Shown in pieces: positions 7,097 through 14,809 of a DNA stretch of 25,880 nt. Under the pieces are notes generated by a model. The model did not search any database. It saw only the letters and a list, made by a program, of their open reading frames with translations, and was not told where the DNA came from. The stretch lies in the NCBI GenBank assembly GCA_030665925.1, contig DAOUYX010000001.1, forward strand, positions 1-25,880, read 5' to 3'. The stretch is from Methanosarcinales archaeon (GTDB lineage Archaea; Halobacteriota; Syntropharchaeia; Alkanophagales; Methanospirareceae). A program made the translations under genes and the position numbers. How positions within the stretch are numbered: position 1 is the stretch's first letter; every line of letters starts with the position of its first letter.

Positions 7097-7450
7097 CTAT
7101 CCATCCGAAGTAACCAAGCTGTTTAAGACGGCTACAATACGTGCAAAGGTCTCTTGCTTAATCTTTCCTAAGCTCTTCACTACAATCAACTGACTCAAAG
7201 AATAAATCTTATCTACCCTTATCATACTATCTTTGGGTAAATTGCCGTCTTCCAGGTCATTCTGAGTCATTAAAAGGGTATAATCTTTCTTTTCTATGTT
7301 GGAAGTAACAGCTACGACGACAATATCTTCCGTCTTTTGGTTGTAATTATCGTTGGAGATTACGATTACAGGCCGTCTCTTCTTAGACCTTAAATCACTA
7401 AATGGGATGGGAATTAAAACCAAGTCTCTTTGCTTTAACTTATGCATCAT
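7097..7450 (-). CDS. MazF/PemK-family toxin
   Basis: About 117 aa, matching the PemK/MazF endoribonuclease toxin fold: an N-terminal RDLVLIPIPFSDL strand pair, then KKRRPVIVISNDNYN, IVVVAVTSN, and LPKDSMIRVDKIYSLS. Such toxins cut RNA in the cytoplasm and are neutralised by the partner encoded just upstream. Start at ATG 7450 or the adjacent ATG 7447; both overlap the end of the antitoxin gene (stop 7440-7442) by 8-11 bases, giving translational coupling. The frame extends further up to 7468 with more Met codons, but those lie deeper in the antitoxin gene. It may act in phage defence or stress, or may simply stabilise this accessory patch. Confidence 0.85.
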   Translation of the reverse strand: MMHKLKQRDLVLIPIPFSDLRSKKRRPVIVISNDNYNQKTEDIVVVAVTSNIEKKDYTLLMTQNDLEDGNLPKDSMIRVDKIYSLSQLIVVKSLGKIKQETFARIVAVLNSLVTSDG

Positions 7451-7646
7451 TCCAGATCTCATCATCAATAGAATTGTCCCAAAAATCTAAACTACTCTCT
7501 GAAGCCATAAACAGGTTTTCGAACTCTTCTTCCTCGACCAGCGGGAGTATTATTATTTCTGCTCTTCTTCCCTTTAGTTTCCCCAATTCGGGTAACTCAA
7601 TTCTGCCTTCTTCGCTAATCTTCGCATAAAATTTTAAAGCTTCCAT
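7440..7646 (-). CDS. Antitoxin of the MazF/PemK pair, MazE/AbrB-like
   Basis: About 68 aa, acidic, with a short N-terminal beta-rich segment FYAKISEEGRIELPEL-GKLKGRRAEIIILP that fits a swapped-hairpin (AbrB/MazE-like) DNA-binding domain. An acidic tail follows (EEEEFENLF...DFWDNSIDDEIW), of the kind that wraps the toxin. The ATG at 7646 is preceded by GAGAGGAGGAA, a strong ribosome site; a longer reading from GTG 7670 places GGAGGTGAT inside the coding region, so I prefer 7646. Antitoxin first, toxin overlapping, is the usual order. The DNA-binding half probably represses its own promoter. Confidence 0.78.
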   Translation of the reverse strand: MEALKFYAKISEEGRIELPELGKLKGRRAEIIILPLVEEEEFENLFMASESSLDFWDNSIDDEIWNDA

Positions 7647-7670
7647 TTCCTCCTCTCTTATCACCTCCAC

Positions 7671-7765
7671 TTAATAGTTATACCCATTCAATAAATATAA
7701 AGATATGGTCGGTCGCCTCAAAAAACAAAAAGCTTATATGCTCCCTACGGCTCATACGTTTCTGA
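7671..7765. other. Short intergenic stretch with a TATA-like element
   Basis: Between the antitoxin start and the surface-protein remnant. AATAAATATAAAG near 7690-7702 could be the (-) promoter of the toxin-antitoxin pair, and CTTATATGCT near 7734 could be a (+) TATA box. Nothing coding is seen. Confidence 0.3.
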
Positions 7766-7942
7766 AGTGGAAAAATAAGACCGCATGACAAAGCGGAAGT
7801 TGAAATCTCGGGATCGGAAATTTTCATGTATTCCCGTCAACCAACAGCAACAACAGTCCTAGCGCTGACCCCAATTGGACTGATAGCACTTGTCGGCTTG
7901 CTTTCGGCAGTCGCAACACTGAGCATAAGAAAGAGGCTTTAA
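7766..7942 (+). pseudogene. C-terminal remnant of a surface protein with an archaeosortase-type tail
   Basis: The open frame after a TGA at 7763 ends with TVLALTPIGLIALVGLLS, then a few residues, then a basic SIRKRL end before TAA at 7940-7942. This hydrophobic helix with a Thr-Pro-Ile-Gly start and a terminal Arg/Lys cluster is the architecture of PEF-CTERM-like sorting tails of methanogen-group surface proteins. Upstream residues (DKAEVEISGSEIF) look like the end of a larger extracellular domain, but no start codon precedes them apart from an internal ATG at 7826, which would give a 38-aa peptide with no signal peptide. I therefore read it as the stump of a deleted gene. Confidence 0.6.
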
Positions 7943-8072
7943 GTAACTTTATCCCCTCTCCTTCCTTTTTTCGCTTAGCTCTTAACAATTATGCAAGATT
8001 GTAGAAACTTTTCTTCCGTTCAAGGTTCGGTAAATCTTTTAGTTTCCTGACTTTTGATCGTCCACGTAGAAA

Positions 8073-9053
8073 CTAAACATACGATTTATGAGCTGTCATC
8101 TCTTTTTCGTAGATGCTCCTCAGTGCATCTGCCATATCAGCATAGCAATAATAGCTGGAATGCGCTGCTTTGTGCTCATACACAGAAATACTCTTCTTCA
8201 CTCTTTCCATTGCAGAGTCAAGCTTTACCCACCGGAGATCAACTGAATCTTCAGGTTTATAACTACTATCTGCAATCTTTGTGGTATATCCCTTTTTCTT
8301 CAGTACTGCACTAATCTCTTCGTATGTCAGTTCATCGCTCACATATCGGCCAATGAGCTGTTTTACACGCGTTAGTTCATCCCGCCTTCTAATTCCATAT
8401 CTTTTATCATCATTCAATGTGGGTGGAGTCGCTAAACCAGCAAATGAGGGAATATAAGGTGTTTCTAAAAAGGTATCAAAAGCGGATTCTTTAGCTTCGC
8501 TCAATTCCCTAAAGAATTTTAGGATGTCGTCTCTTCTGGGCATTCCCAAAAAACCCAGCGTTTCCATGATGACCAAGGGGTCCTCATAAGAACCCATCCC
8601 GTTTTCTTCGTCCCGTGCTTTCAAGAAACTCCTGAGACCTTCGCGCGTAACTTCGACAAGCGCATCGGGAATGAAATGTGCAGCTCGCAAATTCGCCCTT
8701 TGCAGTGGTGTGATAAACTCTTTCTGTTCCCACAGGAACAGCGAGAAATTATAGGGATAATATTCATCCATATCCGCAAGATAAGCGAAGTTATGCCCAA
8801 TGATACCGAATTTTGCTAAAATAGAGGGATAATAATCGAACTTTATATGAGCATTTGGCGTTGAGAACCGCATCTCTCGTTCTGCCGGGAATATAAGCGC
8901 GGGATTTTTAAATTGATACCAGATAGAAGGATCGTATTCAATCCTGAAGCTTTTGAAAGCTTCGGTTTCAAAGTATCTCAGCATCATCTTAAATGCCTTA
9001 TCCCACTCCAGTTTGATCTTTGCTATCAGGTGCGACAAATCGGTTTCTTTCAT
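8073..9053 (-). CDS. Uncharacterised 326-aa protein
   Basis: I do not recognise this protein. It is rich in aromatic residues (for example DPSIWYQF, FDYYPS, DEYYPYNFSLFLW). A middle part (about 125-150) resembles a short HTH or helical bundle (ALVEVTREGLRSFLKARDEE). A charged segment, DDKRYGIRRRDELTRVKQLIGRY, spans roughly residues 220-240. It ends in a helical region with SVYEHKAAHSSYYCYADMADAL, carrying several His, Cys and Tyr. No membrane helix or signal peptide is apparent. Start at the ATG at 9053 with AGGAAGT six bases upstream. A repeat element begins 18 bases upstream of the start, so its promoter region may have been replaced by, or may be supplied by, the repeat. Convincing as a gene from length and ribosome site only. 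Confidence 0.75.
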   Translation of the reverse strand: MKETDLSHLIAKIKLEWDKAFKMMLRYFETEAFKSFRIEYDPSIWYQFKNPALIFPAEREMRFSTPNAHIKFDYYPSILAKFGIIGHNFAYLADMDEYYPYNFSLFLWEQKEFITPLQRANLRAAHFIPDALVEVTREGLRSFLKARDEENGMGSYEDPLVIMETLGFLGMPRRDDILKFFRELSEAKESAFDTFLETPYIPSFAGLATPPTLNDDKRYGIRRRDELTRVKQLIGRYVSDELTYEEISAVLKKKGYTTKIADSSYKPEDSVDLRWVKLDSAMERVKKSISVYEHKAAHSSYYCYADMADALRSIYEKEMTAHKSYV

Positions 9054-9071
9054 TTTTACTTCCTATTGCAA

Positions 9072-9233
9072 CTTGACTTTGTCACATTTCAAATTTACCG
9101 CAGAGAACGCGGAATTAGAGGTTTAGTTTATTAGCGGTTCAGCTCGTTAGCTAAACCTCCAAACCTCTAAACCCCTAAACCTACATCCTCTGCGTTCTCC
9201 GTGAACTCCGCGGTTAATCTAACAATGTCAATG
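9072..9233. repeat. MITE-like element, copy A (162 bp)
   Basis: Ends are CTTGACTTTGTCA (left) and an inverted, slightly degraded TGTCAATG (right). Positions 9177-9231, reverse-complemented, match 21484-21538 over 55 bases with one mismatch. The left 38 bases match the reverse complement of the other end of copy B (21483-21785), including AAATTTACCGCAGAGAACGC exactly. The centre carries AGAGGTTTAG and a row of TAAACCTC/TAAACCCC units (about 9151-9182). No ORF: a non-autonomous mobile or hairpin-type repeat. Confidence 0.8.
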
Positions 9234-9291
9234 TAGTAATTATAAAAACATCTCACGACTATTTATTAGATCGGAGCTTCAATCAGAGATT

Positions 9292-9708
9292 ATGCCAAAA
9301 TGGGAAGTGCATGATAAATGGGCGGAGAAGCTGGAGCTATCCAAAGAAATTGCGAACTTTGTCAATCAGTTAAGTGACTTCCCTGACAAAACTCAGGAGT
9401 TTATGGAGTTCTGTGAGCGAGAAGGAGAAGAGATAATTTTGCAACTAGTAAGGACTCACGATTTTGAAATGATAATGAAGATTCCTAAGTATCTCCAGTT
9501 AGCGTTTGCGCGTCAAAAAGGGAGTGAATACGTGATGGCTTGGTATTTGCATTACGTCATGGATTACATACGAATGGCACCGGCACTCACTGCTGAGGAA
9601 ATACTAAAAAGAACTGAAGCTATATTTGAGCCATGTCAAGAGTTGGAAATTGTCAAAAGGTTTGTACGGGAAAACGCAGAAGAATTAGTATGCGATTGCA
9701 GGGCGTAG
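9292..9708 (+). CDS. Uncharacterised 138-aa protein beginning PKWEVHDKWAEKL
   Basis: All-helical by appearance, without membrane segments. It carries spaced metal-ligand candidates: His in WEVHDKW (about 7), His-Asp in RTHDFEM (about 55-56), and His and Asp in YLHYVMDYI (about 87-91). Taken together, H...HD...D is reminiscent of HD-type phosphohydrolases, but the order and spacing do not fit well enough for me to assign it. Two cysteine-containing ends, EPCQELE and VCDCRA, close the protein. Start at the ATG at 9292; a TATA-like TAATTATAAAA at 9236-9247 is about 50 bases upstream. It lies 38 bases before the XPB gene in the same direction, so a joint transcript with the repair genes is possible. 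Confidence 0.7.
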   Translation: MPKWEVHDKWAEKLELSKEIANFVNQLSDFPDKTQEFMEFCEREGEEIILQLVRTHDFEMIMKIPKYLQLAFARQKGSEYVMAWYLHYVMDYIRMAPALTAEEILKRTEAIFEPCQELEIVKRFVRENAEELVCDCRA

Positions 9709-9746
9709 AATTTTATCTTTTGAATCCTCAATTGAAATAGGTTACC

Positions 9747-11084
9747 GTGATACAATTACGCTTCGAGAAAGGAACACTTGTTGTAAAGAGCAATTTCAAG
9801 CTGCCACATACCGTATGGGACATGAGGTCGGGCTGTTATAGATGCCTGCCGATGTTCTACGGTGATCTGATAGAATATCTAAAACTTTCCAAGCTTGATT
9901 ATGAGGATGCCGTTCTGAATGTGCCGCCCATGCCGAATTTAACCTGCACCGTAACCTTGCGCGATTATCAAAAAGACGCATTGCATACCTGGCTCCAAAC
10001 AAGGAATGGCGTTTTGGTCCTCCCTACCGGTGCGGGCAAGACGGTAATAGGAATAAAAGCGATTTCCGTGCTGAAAGCTCCGGCATTGGTTGTCGTGCCG
10101 ACGCTGGAACTGGTGAAGCAGTGGAAACGTGAACTGGAAAAGGCATTTGGAATCAACGTTGGCACTTACAGCGGCGAAGGACACGTATTAAAGCCAATAA
10201 CCGTAGCGACGTACGACACCGCATATCTGAGGGCAGAAGAGCTTGGCAATCGCTTCCTGTTCTTACTCTTCGATGAGGTGCACCATCTGCCATCTCCGGG
10301 CTATGCGAACATAGCAGAGATGTTCGTTGCTCCGTACCGGCTGGGATTGACCGCAACGTACGAACGCGAAGATGGCCTCCATAAAGAGCTCGAACGATTA
10401 GTAGGAGGAAAGGTATACGAAATTGGCATAGATAAACTGAAAGGGAAGCATTTAGCAGAATACACAACGCGGAAGATCGTTACCGATTTAACGGATGACG
10501 AACGAAAGGAATACGAGAGAGATCACGTGGTATTTACAGAGTTCTTGAAAGAAAAGCACATAATCCTGAAATCGCCTAAAGATTTCAGATTACTCGTGAT
10601 GCGGAGTGGTCGCGATCCGAGAGCGAGAGAGGCGTTGTTAGCACGAAACAGAGCGAGAAGAATAGCGTTAAACTCACAATCGAAGTTACACGCTCTGTCT
10701 GAAATTCTGGACAAGCATTCCGGTGAACGGATGATTATATTTACGGAGCATAATTCGTTGGTCTACGCAATCTCCAAGGAGTTCCTCATACCCGCGATTA
10801 CGCACACCACGGAGAAAGAGGAGCGAGCGGAAATCTTAGAGTACTTCCGAAGCGGGAAATACAGGATAATAGTAACCTCCAAGGTCCTTGAAGAGGGCAT
10901 TGACGTGCCAGAAGCATCTGTTGGCGTTATCTTAAGTGGTAGCGGTAGTAAAAGAGAGTACAAGCAGCGATTAGGTAGGATTTTGAGAAAGAAAGAAGGT
11001 AAACTCGCTATTCTATACGAAATCGTATCAAAAGGAACAACTGAGGTTGGAATAGCAAGGAGACGTAAACATGTTACCGAGTGA
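9747..11084 (+). CDS. XPB/Rad25-type DNA helicase
   Basis: Superfamily 2 helicase of 445 aa of the archaeal XPB type, an ATP-driven 3'-5' DNA translocase thought to open DNA in excision repair. Domain order: an N-terminal damage-recognition-like region (1-65), RecA-like domain 1 with Q-motif-like RDYQKDAL, Walker A LPTGAGKT (92-99), DEVHH (176-180), and motif III LTATYERED (201-209), which includes the RED motif typical of XPB; then a thumb-like insertion and RecA-like domain 2 with VLEEGIDVPEA and motif VI QRLGRILRK (about 407-415). Start is GTG at 9747 with only a weak AGGTT upstream; no better in-frame start. It overlaps the Bax1 gene by 14 bases, so the partners are made together. Confidence 0.93.
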   Translation: MIQLRFEKGTLVVKSNFKLPHTVWDMRSGCYRCLPMFYGDLIEYLKLSKLDYEDAVLNVPPMPNLTCTVTLRDYQKDALHTWLQTRNGVLVLPTGAGKTVIGIKAISVLKAPALVVVPTLELVKQWKRELEKAFGINVGTYSGEGHVLKPITVATYDTAYLRAEELGNRFLFLLFDEVHHLPSPGYANIAEMFVAPYRLGLTATYEREDGLHKELERLVGGKVYEIGIDKLKGKHLAEYTTRKIVTDLTDDERKEYERDHVVFTEFLKEKHIILKSPKDFRLLVMRSGRDPRAREALLARNRARRIALNSQSKLHALSEILDKHSGERMIIFTEHNSLVYAISKEFLIPAITHTTEKEERAEILEYFRSGKYRIIVTSKVLEEGIDVPEASVGVILSGSGSKREYKQRLGRILRKKEGKLAILYEIVSKGTTEVGIARRRKHVTE

Positions 11085-12603
11085 ACTGCTCATCACAAGG
11101 ATAAAAAAGGACAGAATCTATCCGAGCTTCGTGCAGCTTGACGACACAGAGCATCTGGAATTGGCGGAGGAGCTTATAGACGTTTACAAAAATTTGACGG
11201 GAAAGAAGAAGAGCGAAATAGACGAACTCCTGGAGGAGCTTGAGCAGGGCTTGAATTTCAAACGTGTAAGGGGTTTGAGAACGCTTTTAGAGCGGCGATG
11301 CAACTTCACATCGAAGTTTGTTATTGAGCCGGTATCGGCACGGCGAGCAGTTTTCGAGGCGGCGAACAGCAGAAGAGTCACAAACAGGAAAGAAAGAGCA
11401 GAGATTATCGAGACTGTTGTAGACAAACTGAACGTTTCGGTTGATGATTTAGAGCAGTCGCTATGGGCAGACCATGAATCAGAGGTTATATTAGGGGATT
11501 TTGAGCCTTTGAGTCCTGAAGAGCTGTTAAAGTGGTACAATCTCGCACTTGCACAAACGCTGCTGTTCAAATCAACGGGTATGACCATTGCAGTTAAGGG
11601 CAATGCCAAGGAGATTTTCAGGGCGATAAAGTATTTCGGTTTGATGTATCTCCAGGAGGCTGGGAATAAGGTACGAATTGAAGGTGCATCGTCATTGCTG
11701 AAATTGAGCGAAAAGTACGGCACGACTCTGGCGAAACTGCTGCCCATAATCGTCAAGAGCGATGAATGGCAAATAGATGCCGAGATCGTTATTCGAAGAG
11801 ACATGCCGCGGATTTATCATTTTGTCATGGACAGTAGAAGTAAGAATCTGTTAATGAGCAAAGAGCAAGAGGTACAAACAACGTTTGACAGCAGCCTTGA
11901 AAAGAAATTTTATAATGATTTTGTAGCCCTGCCCACAGCGCAGAGCTGGGAATTGATACGAGAGCCAGATGTGATATTCACGAGCAAAGGCGTGTTCATC
12001 CCTGATTTCAAGTTCAGGCATAAAGAACTGCAAATAGAGACCTATTTCGAGATCGTAGGGTTCTGGACTGAAGAGTACATCAGCCGGAAATTGGCAAAAC
12101 TCCGTGCGCTGCCGTTCACTATATTGGTAGCAATCGACAGGAATCTCGCTTGCTTCAATGCAGCTCAGTTCGAGCTGGATCTTGATCTACCGATGATATT
12201 ATTCACCAAAAAAGTTCCGATTGGTGACGTCATCCGGTATTTAGCGGCGATTGAGCGAGAAGCGATAACGAAACAGGTGGATCTGTTAAAGGAAACACAG
12301 ATAGCGCTGGAAGGGGATATAATACCCATTAAAGATATTGCTCGGAGATACTCCGCAACTAAAGAAGCGGTAAGAGCGTGTTTGAAGCATCCCGATTATG
12401 TGGTGTTTAAAGAGGTTATAGTTAGCAAGGAGTTGTTGGGAGAGGTAAAGGAAAGACTGCTGTCTATACAGAAATATGGAGAAGCACGTAAAATCATCGA
12501 ACAAACGGAGTTAACAAACGCAGACGAGGTGTTGGCACATCTTGGGTTTACGGTGCAGTGGAAAGGGTTGGACGTTGGTGCGGCGACGATTGCGCTTCAA
12601 TAA
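11071..12603 (+). CDS. bax1: Bax1 nuclease, XPB partner (DUF790)
   Basis: A 510-aa protein of the DUF790/Bax1 family, the structure-specific endonuclease that binds archaeal XPB and cuts next to DNA bubbles, resembling XPG or XPF in role. Seen: N-terminal LPSELLITRIKKDRIYP typical of the family, a long helical middle, then a PD-(D/E)xK-like nuclease core with EPDVIF, FIPDFKFRH and TYFEIVGFWTEEYI at about 300-335. The C-terminal part has an IPIKDIARRYSATKEAVRACL segment that looks like a DNA-binding HTH. ATG 11071 overlaps the helicase stop by 14 bases, which fixes the operon and the start. Family assignment is strong; the nuclease residues are inferred. Confidence 0.9.
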   Translation: MLPSELLITRIKKDRIYPSFVQLDDTEHLELAEELIDVYKNLTGKKKSEIDELLEELEQGLNFKRVRGLRTLLERRCNFTSKFVIEPVSARRAVFEAANSRRVTNRKERAEIIETVVDKLNVSVDDLEQSLWADHESEVILGDFEPLSPEELLKWYNLALAQTLLFKSTGMTIAVKGNAKEIFRAIKYFGLMYLQEAGNKVRIEGASSLLKLSEKYGTTLAKLLPIIVKSDEWQIDAEIVIRRDMPRIYHFVMDSRSKNLLMSKEQEVQTTFDSSLEKKFYNDFVALPTAQSWELIREPDVIFTSKGVFIPDFKFRHKELQIETYFEIVGFWTEEYISRKLAKLRALPFTILVAIDRNLACFNAAQFELDLDLPMILFTKKVPIGDVIRYLAAIEREAITKQVDLLKETQIALEGDIIPIKDIARRYSATKEAVRACLKHPDYVVFKEVIVSKELLGEVKERLLSIQKYGEARKIIEQTELTNADEVLAHLGFTVQWKGLDVGAATIALQ

Positions 12604-12969
12604 GTGTTGTATTAAACCTCCAAAAAGATCTATCATTTTTTTGGCAACCACTGAATTCGGAGGCAGTTTTTCTGCGATGCGAGATTGTTCAATAATTGTT
12701 TGAATACCTTTGAGAAAAATAATGTAGTGCTCACCGCTCTCTCCATTCATAATCCCAGGAATCAACTCCCTCTTTAAACGTTTTCTGATCGCAGTATCCC
12801 ACATAACAAACAGTTCGGGATTCAATAAACTCAAAGCCTTACTTGCCCCAGTTTGACAAAGAAGACTCCTGGATTGGTCAAAAATACGCTTTATTATTAA
12901 TACGTATTGACAAAAGTTATCATATTTTTTGCTTATGTTTAACGATACTAAAATAGACGAGGCAATACT
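12511..12969 (-). pseudogene. Remnant of an unidentified protein, antisense end overlaps bax1
   Basis: On the minus strand a frame stays open from a TGA at 12970-12972 to 12511. Its body reads like real protein (NISKKYDNFCQYVLIIKRIF, then GASKALSLLNPELFVMWD and KLPPNSVVAKKMIDLFGGLI). No ATG starts it; only TTG at 12834 is available, in mid-domain. The last 31 codons run antisense through the end of bax1 and look like shadow sequence. The NPELFVMWDTAIR phrase is of a type I associate with small hypothetical proteins of archaea and bacteria that I cannot name. Likely a truncated gene copy lacking its beginning and end. Confidence 0.5.
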
Positions 12970-13080
12970 TCAAGGAGATACCTCGAGAAGGTGCTGTTTT
13001 ATGACCCTGTCTGTGTATTTCAAGCCAATTGCCCAGCCTACTTCAAACAGCCCCGCAACAAAAAGACGCCCTCATGCCAT
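12970..13080 (-). pseudogene. SMR (SugE/EmrE-like) transporter remnant with stop at codon 3
   Basis: From ATG 13080 on the minus strand the frame reads Met-Ala-stop-Gly-Arg, then LFVAGLFEVGWAIGLKYTD, which is the hallmark first membrane helix of small multidrug resistance proteins of the SugE group. A ribosome-site-like GGAGCGG precedes the ATG at about 13095-13101. After KYTD the sequence leaves the family (RVIKQHLLEVSP) and hits TGA at 12970-12972. So only about 20 recognisable codons remain, with TGA where a Trp codon is expected. The same frame continues into the neighbouring remnant, suggesting a deletion fusion. Confidence 0.6.
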
Positions 13081-13500
13081 TCATTTGACCGCTCCTACAA
13101 GTGCCGTGTTTCAGTTTTATCTTCTCTCCTTCCTTTGGGAAAACATATAACTAACGCACCATACCACCAATAACAGATGTTCTCAGCGAGATAAAAGAAG
13201 GAACCACCGAAAACTTTTTTTCATCCGAGAACAGTTGTGCAACCACGAATATAAATTTTTAGACTGCGTTTCAGTTAGAATCGGATTTAACGTATTTTTA
13301 GGTGCTACTTTTATAATCAGAGAAAAGAACGACCGTAAACGTGCAAAAATCTGGATTTAGATTCCTGATTATAGGTTGTGATAGGGTAGAGGTTAAATAA
13401 TATATGATAGAAATAAATAAGATATAAACCAACAGATAATATAGGTTCGTAAGTTGTAGGATATAGGTTAGATAGAAGGAAAATAGGAGGAAAATGAAAG
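13081..13500 (+). promoter_or_regulatory. Upstream region of tuf: promoter and leader
   Basis: No gene seen. A+T-rich with TATA candidates TTAAATAATATAT (13393-13405) and GATATAAA (13421-13428). The stretch TATAGGTT or ATAGGTT occurs three times (about 13370, 13441 and 13465), and AGGAGG at 13485-13490 is the ribosome site ten bases before the tuf ATG. If the later TATA box is used the leader is about 50-55 bases, otherwise about 80. The T run near 13208 follows the debris region. Promoter choice is inference. Confidence 0.45.
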
Positions 13501-14766
13501 ATGGCAGAGAAAGAACACATGAATTTGGCTATGATAGGACATATCGACCACGGCAAGTCAACGCTGCTGGGACGGCTGCTGATGGATACCGGAGTGATAG
13601 ACCCGCATACAATAGATGAGTACAGGAAAAAGGCCGAGGCGATAGGAAAGGGGTCATTCGAGTTTGCTTGGGTGATGGATAGTTTGAAGGATGAAAGAGA
13701 GCGGGGCATTACTATAGACGTCGCTCATCAGAGGTTTGATACTAATAAGTATTATTATACGATCGTAGATTGTCCCGGTCACAGAGATTTCGTAAAGAAC
13801 ATGATTACGGGGACGTCTCAGGCGGATGCAGCGGTGTTGGTGGTGGATGCCAAGGACGGGATAATGGCGCAGACAAAGGAGCATGTCTTCTTATCCAGAA
13901 CCTTAGGAGTGACTCAGCTCATCATCGCTATAAACAAGATGGACAGGGTGAACTACGAGCAGAAGAGCTTCGAGGAGTTGAAGAAGGAGCTTTTAGAGCT
14001 TCTGGGAGTCGTGGGATACAAGAAAGATGTTCTCGTGTTTGTCCCCGTTTCTGCATTTGAGGGCGAGAACATAACGAAGCACAGCGAGAAGATGAAATGG
14101 TTCGACGGTCCCACCTTCTTGGAAGCGCTGGACCTCATGAAAGTGCCGGAGAAGCCAGTTGAGCTTCCGCTTAGAATCCCGGTACAGGACGTGTACACAA
14201 TAACCGGCGCTGGTACGGTTCCCGTAGGAAGAGTGGAAACGGGAAAGCTGAAGAAAGGCGACAAAGTGATTTTTAACCCGCCAGCTGTGGTAGGAGAGGT
14301 AAAATCAATAGAGATGCACCATGAAGAGATTCCAGAAGCAATTCCCGGCGACAATATCGGCTGGAATGTTCGGGGGGTCGGCAGGACGGATATACGGCGG
14401 GGAGATGTCTGTGGACATGTAGATAATCCACCAACGGTTGCGGATGAGTTTACCGCACAGCTCGTTGTTCTTCAGCATCCGACGGCAATTACTATCGGAT
14501 ACACTCCTGTTTTCCATTGCCACACCGCTCAAATTGCGTGCACGATACAGGAAATTACCAAGAAATTAGACCCGAAGACTGGCGCGACCAAAGAAGAGAA
14601 CCCGGACTTCATAAAAACAGGCGATGCCGCTATAGTGAAAGTAAAACCGACGAGACCATTAGTCATCGAGCGTGTGAAGGAGATACCACATCTTGGAAGG
14701 TTCGCAATCCGAGACATGGGGCAAACCGTTGCCGCTGGCATGGTGATTGATATAAAGGAGAAGTAA
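13501..14766 (+). CDS. tuf: Translation elongation factor 1-alpha (EF-1A)
   Basis: The GTPase that delivers aminoacyl-tRNA to the ribosome. Complete at 421 aa with all GTPase motifs: GHIDHGKS (13-20), the switch region RGITID, DCPGH (90-94), NKMD (145-148) and the VSAFEGENI loop, followed by the two beta-barrel domains ending VAAGMVIDIKEK. Insertions typical of archaeal and eukaryotic EF-1A (GVIDPHTIDEYRKKAEAIGKGSFEFAWVMD region, about 32-60) are present, clearly archaeal rather than bacterial EF-Tu. Start at ATG 13501; a nearer ATG at 13494 is out of frame. rpsJ follows after 43 bases with its own AAGGAGG, so they form one operon. Confidence 0.97.
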   Translation: MAEKEHMNLAMIGHIDHGKSTLLGRLLMDTGVIDPHTIDEYRKKAEAIGKGSFEFAWVMDSLKDERERGITIDVAHQRFDTNKYYYTIVDCPGHRDFVKNMITGTSQADAAVLVVDAKDGIMAQTKEHVFLSRTLGVTQLIIAINKMDRVNYEQKSFEELKKELLELLGVVGYKKDVLVFVPVSAFEGENITKHSEKMKWFDGPTFLEALDLMKVPEKPVELPLRIPVQDVYTITGAGTVPVGRVETGKLKKGDKVIFNPPAVVGEVKSIEMHHEEIPEAIPGDNIGWNVRGVGRTDIRRGDVCGHVDNPPTVADEFTAQLVVLQHPTAITIGYTPVFHCHTAQIACTIQEITKKLDPKTGATKEENPDFIKTGDAAIVKVKPTRPLVIERVKEIPHLGRFAIRDMGQTVAAGMVIDIKEK

Positions 14767-14809
14767 AGTAAACCTAATCCAGACACAAACAAAACAAGGA
14801 GGAAGAGGG

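Noticed and set aside
9151..9182. Row of TAAACCTC/TAAACCCC units as a CRISPR array or telomere-like repeat
   Set aside because: Only about four degenerate short units, no spacers, and it is the centre of the MITE-like element.
12929..13173. Two overlapping plus-strand frames in the debris region before tuf
   Set aside because: Composition is non-protein-like, and the recognisable SMR homology is on the opposite strand.
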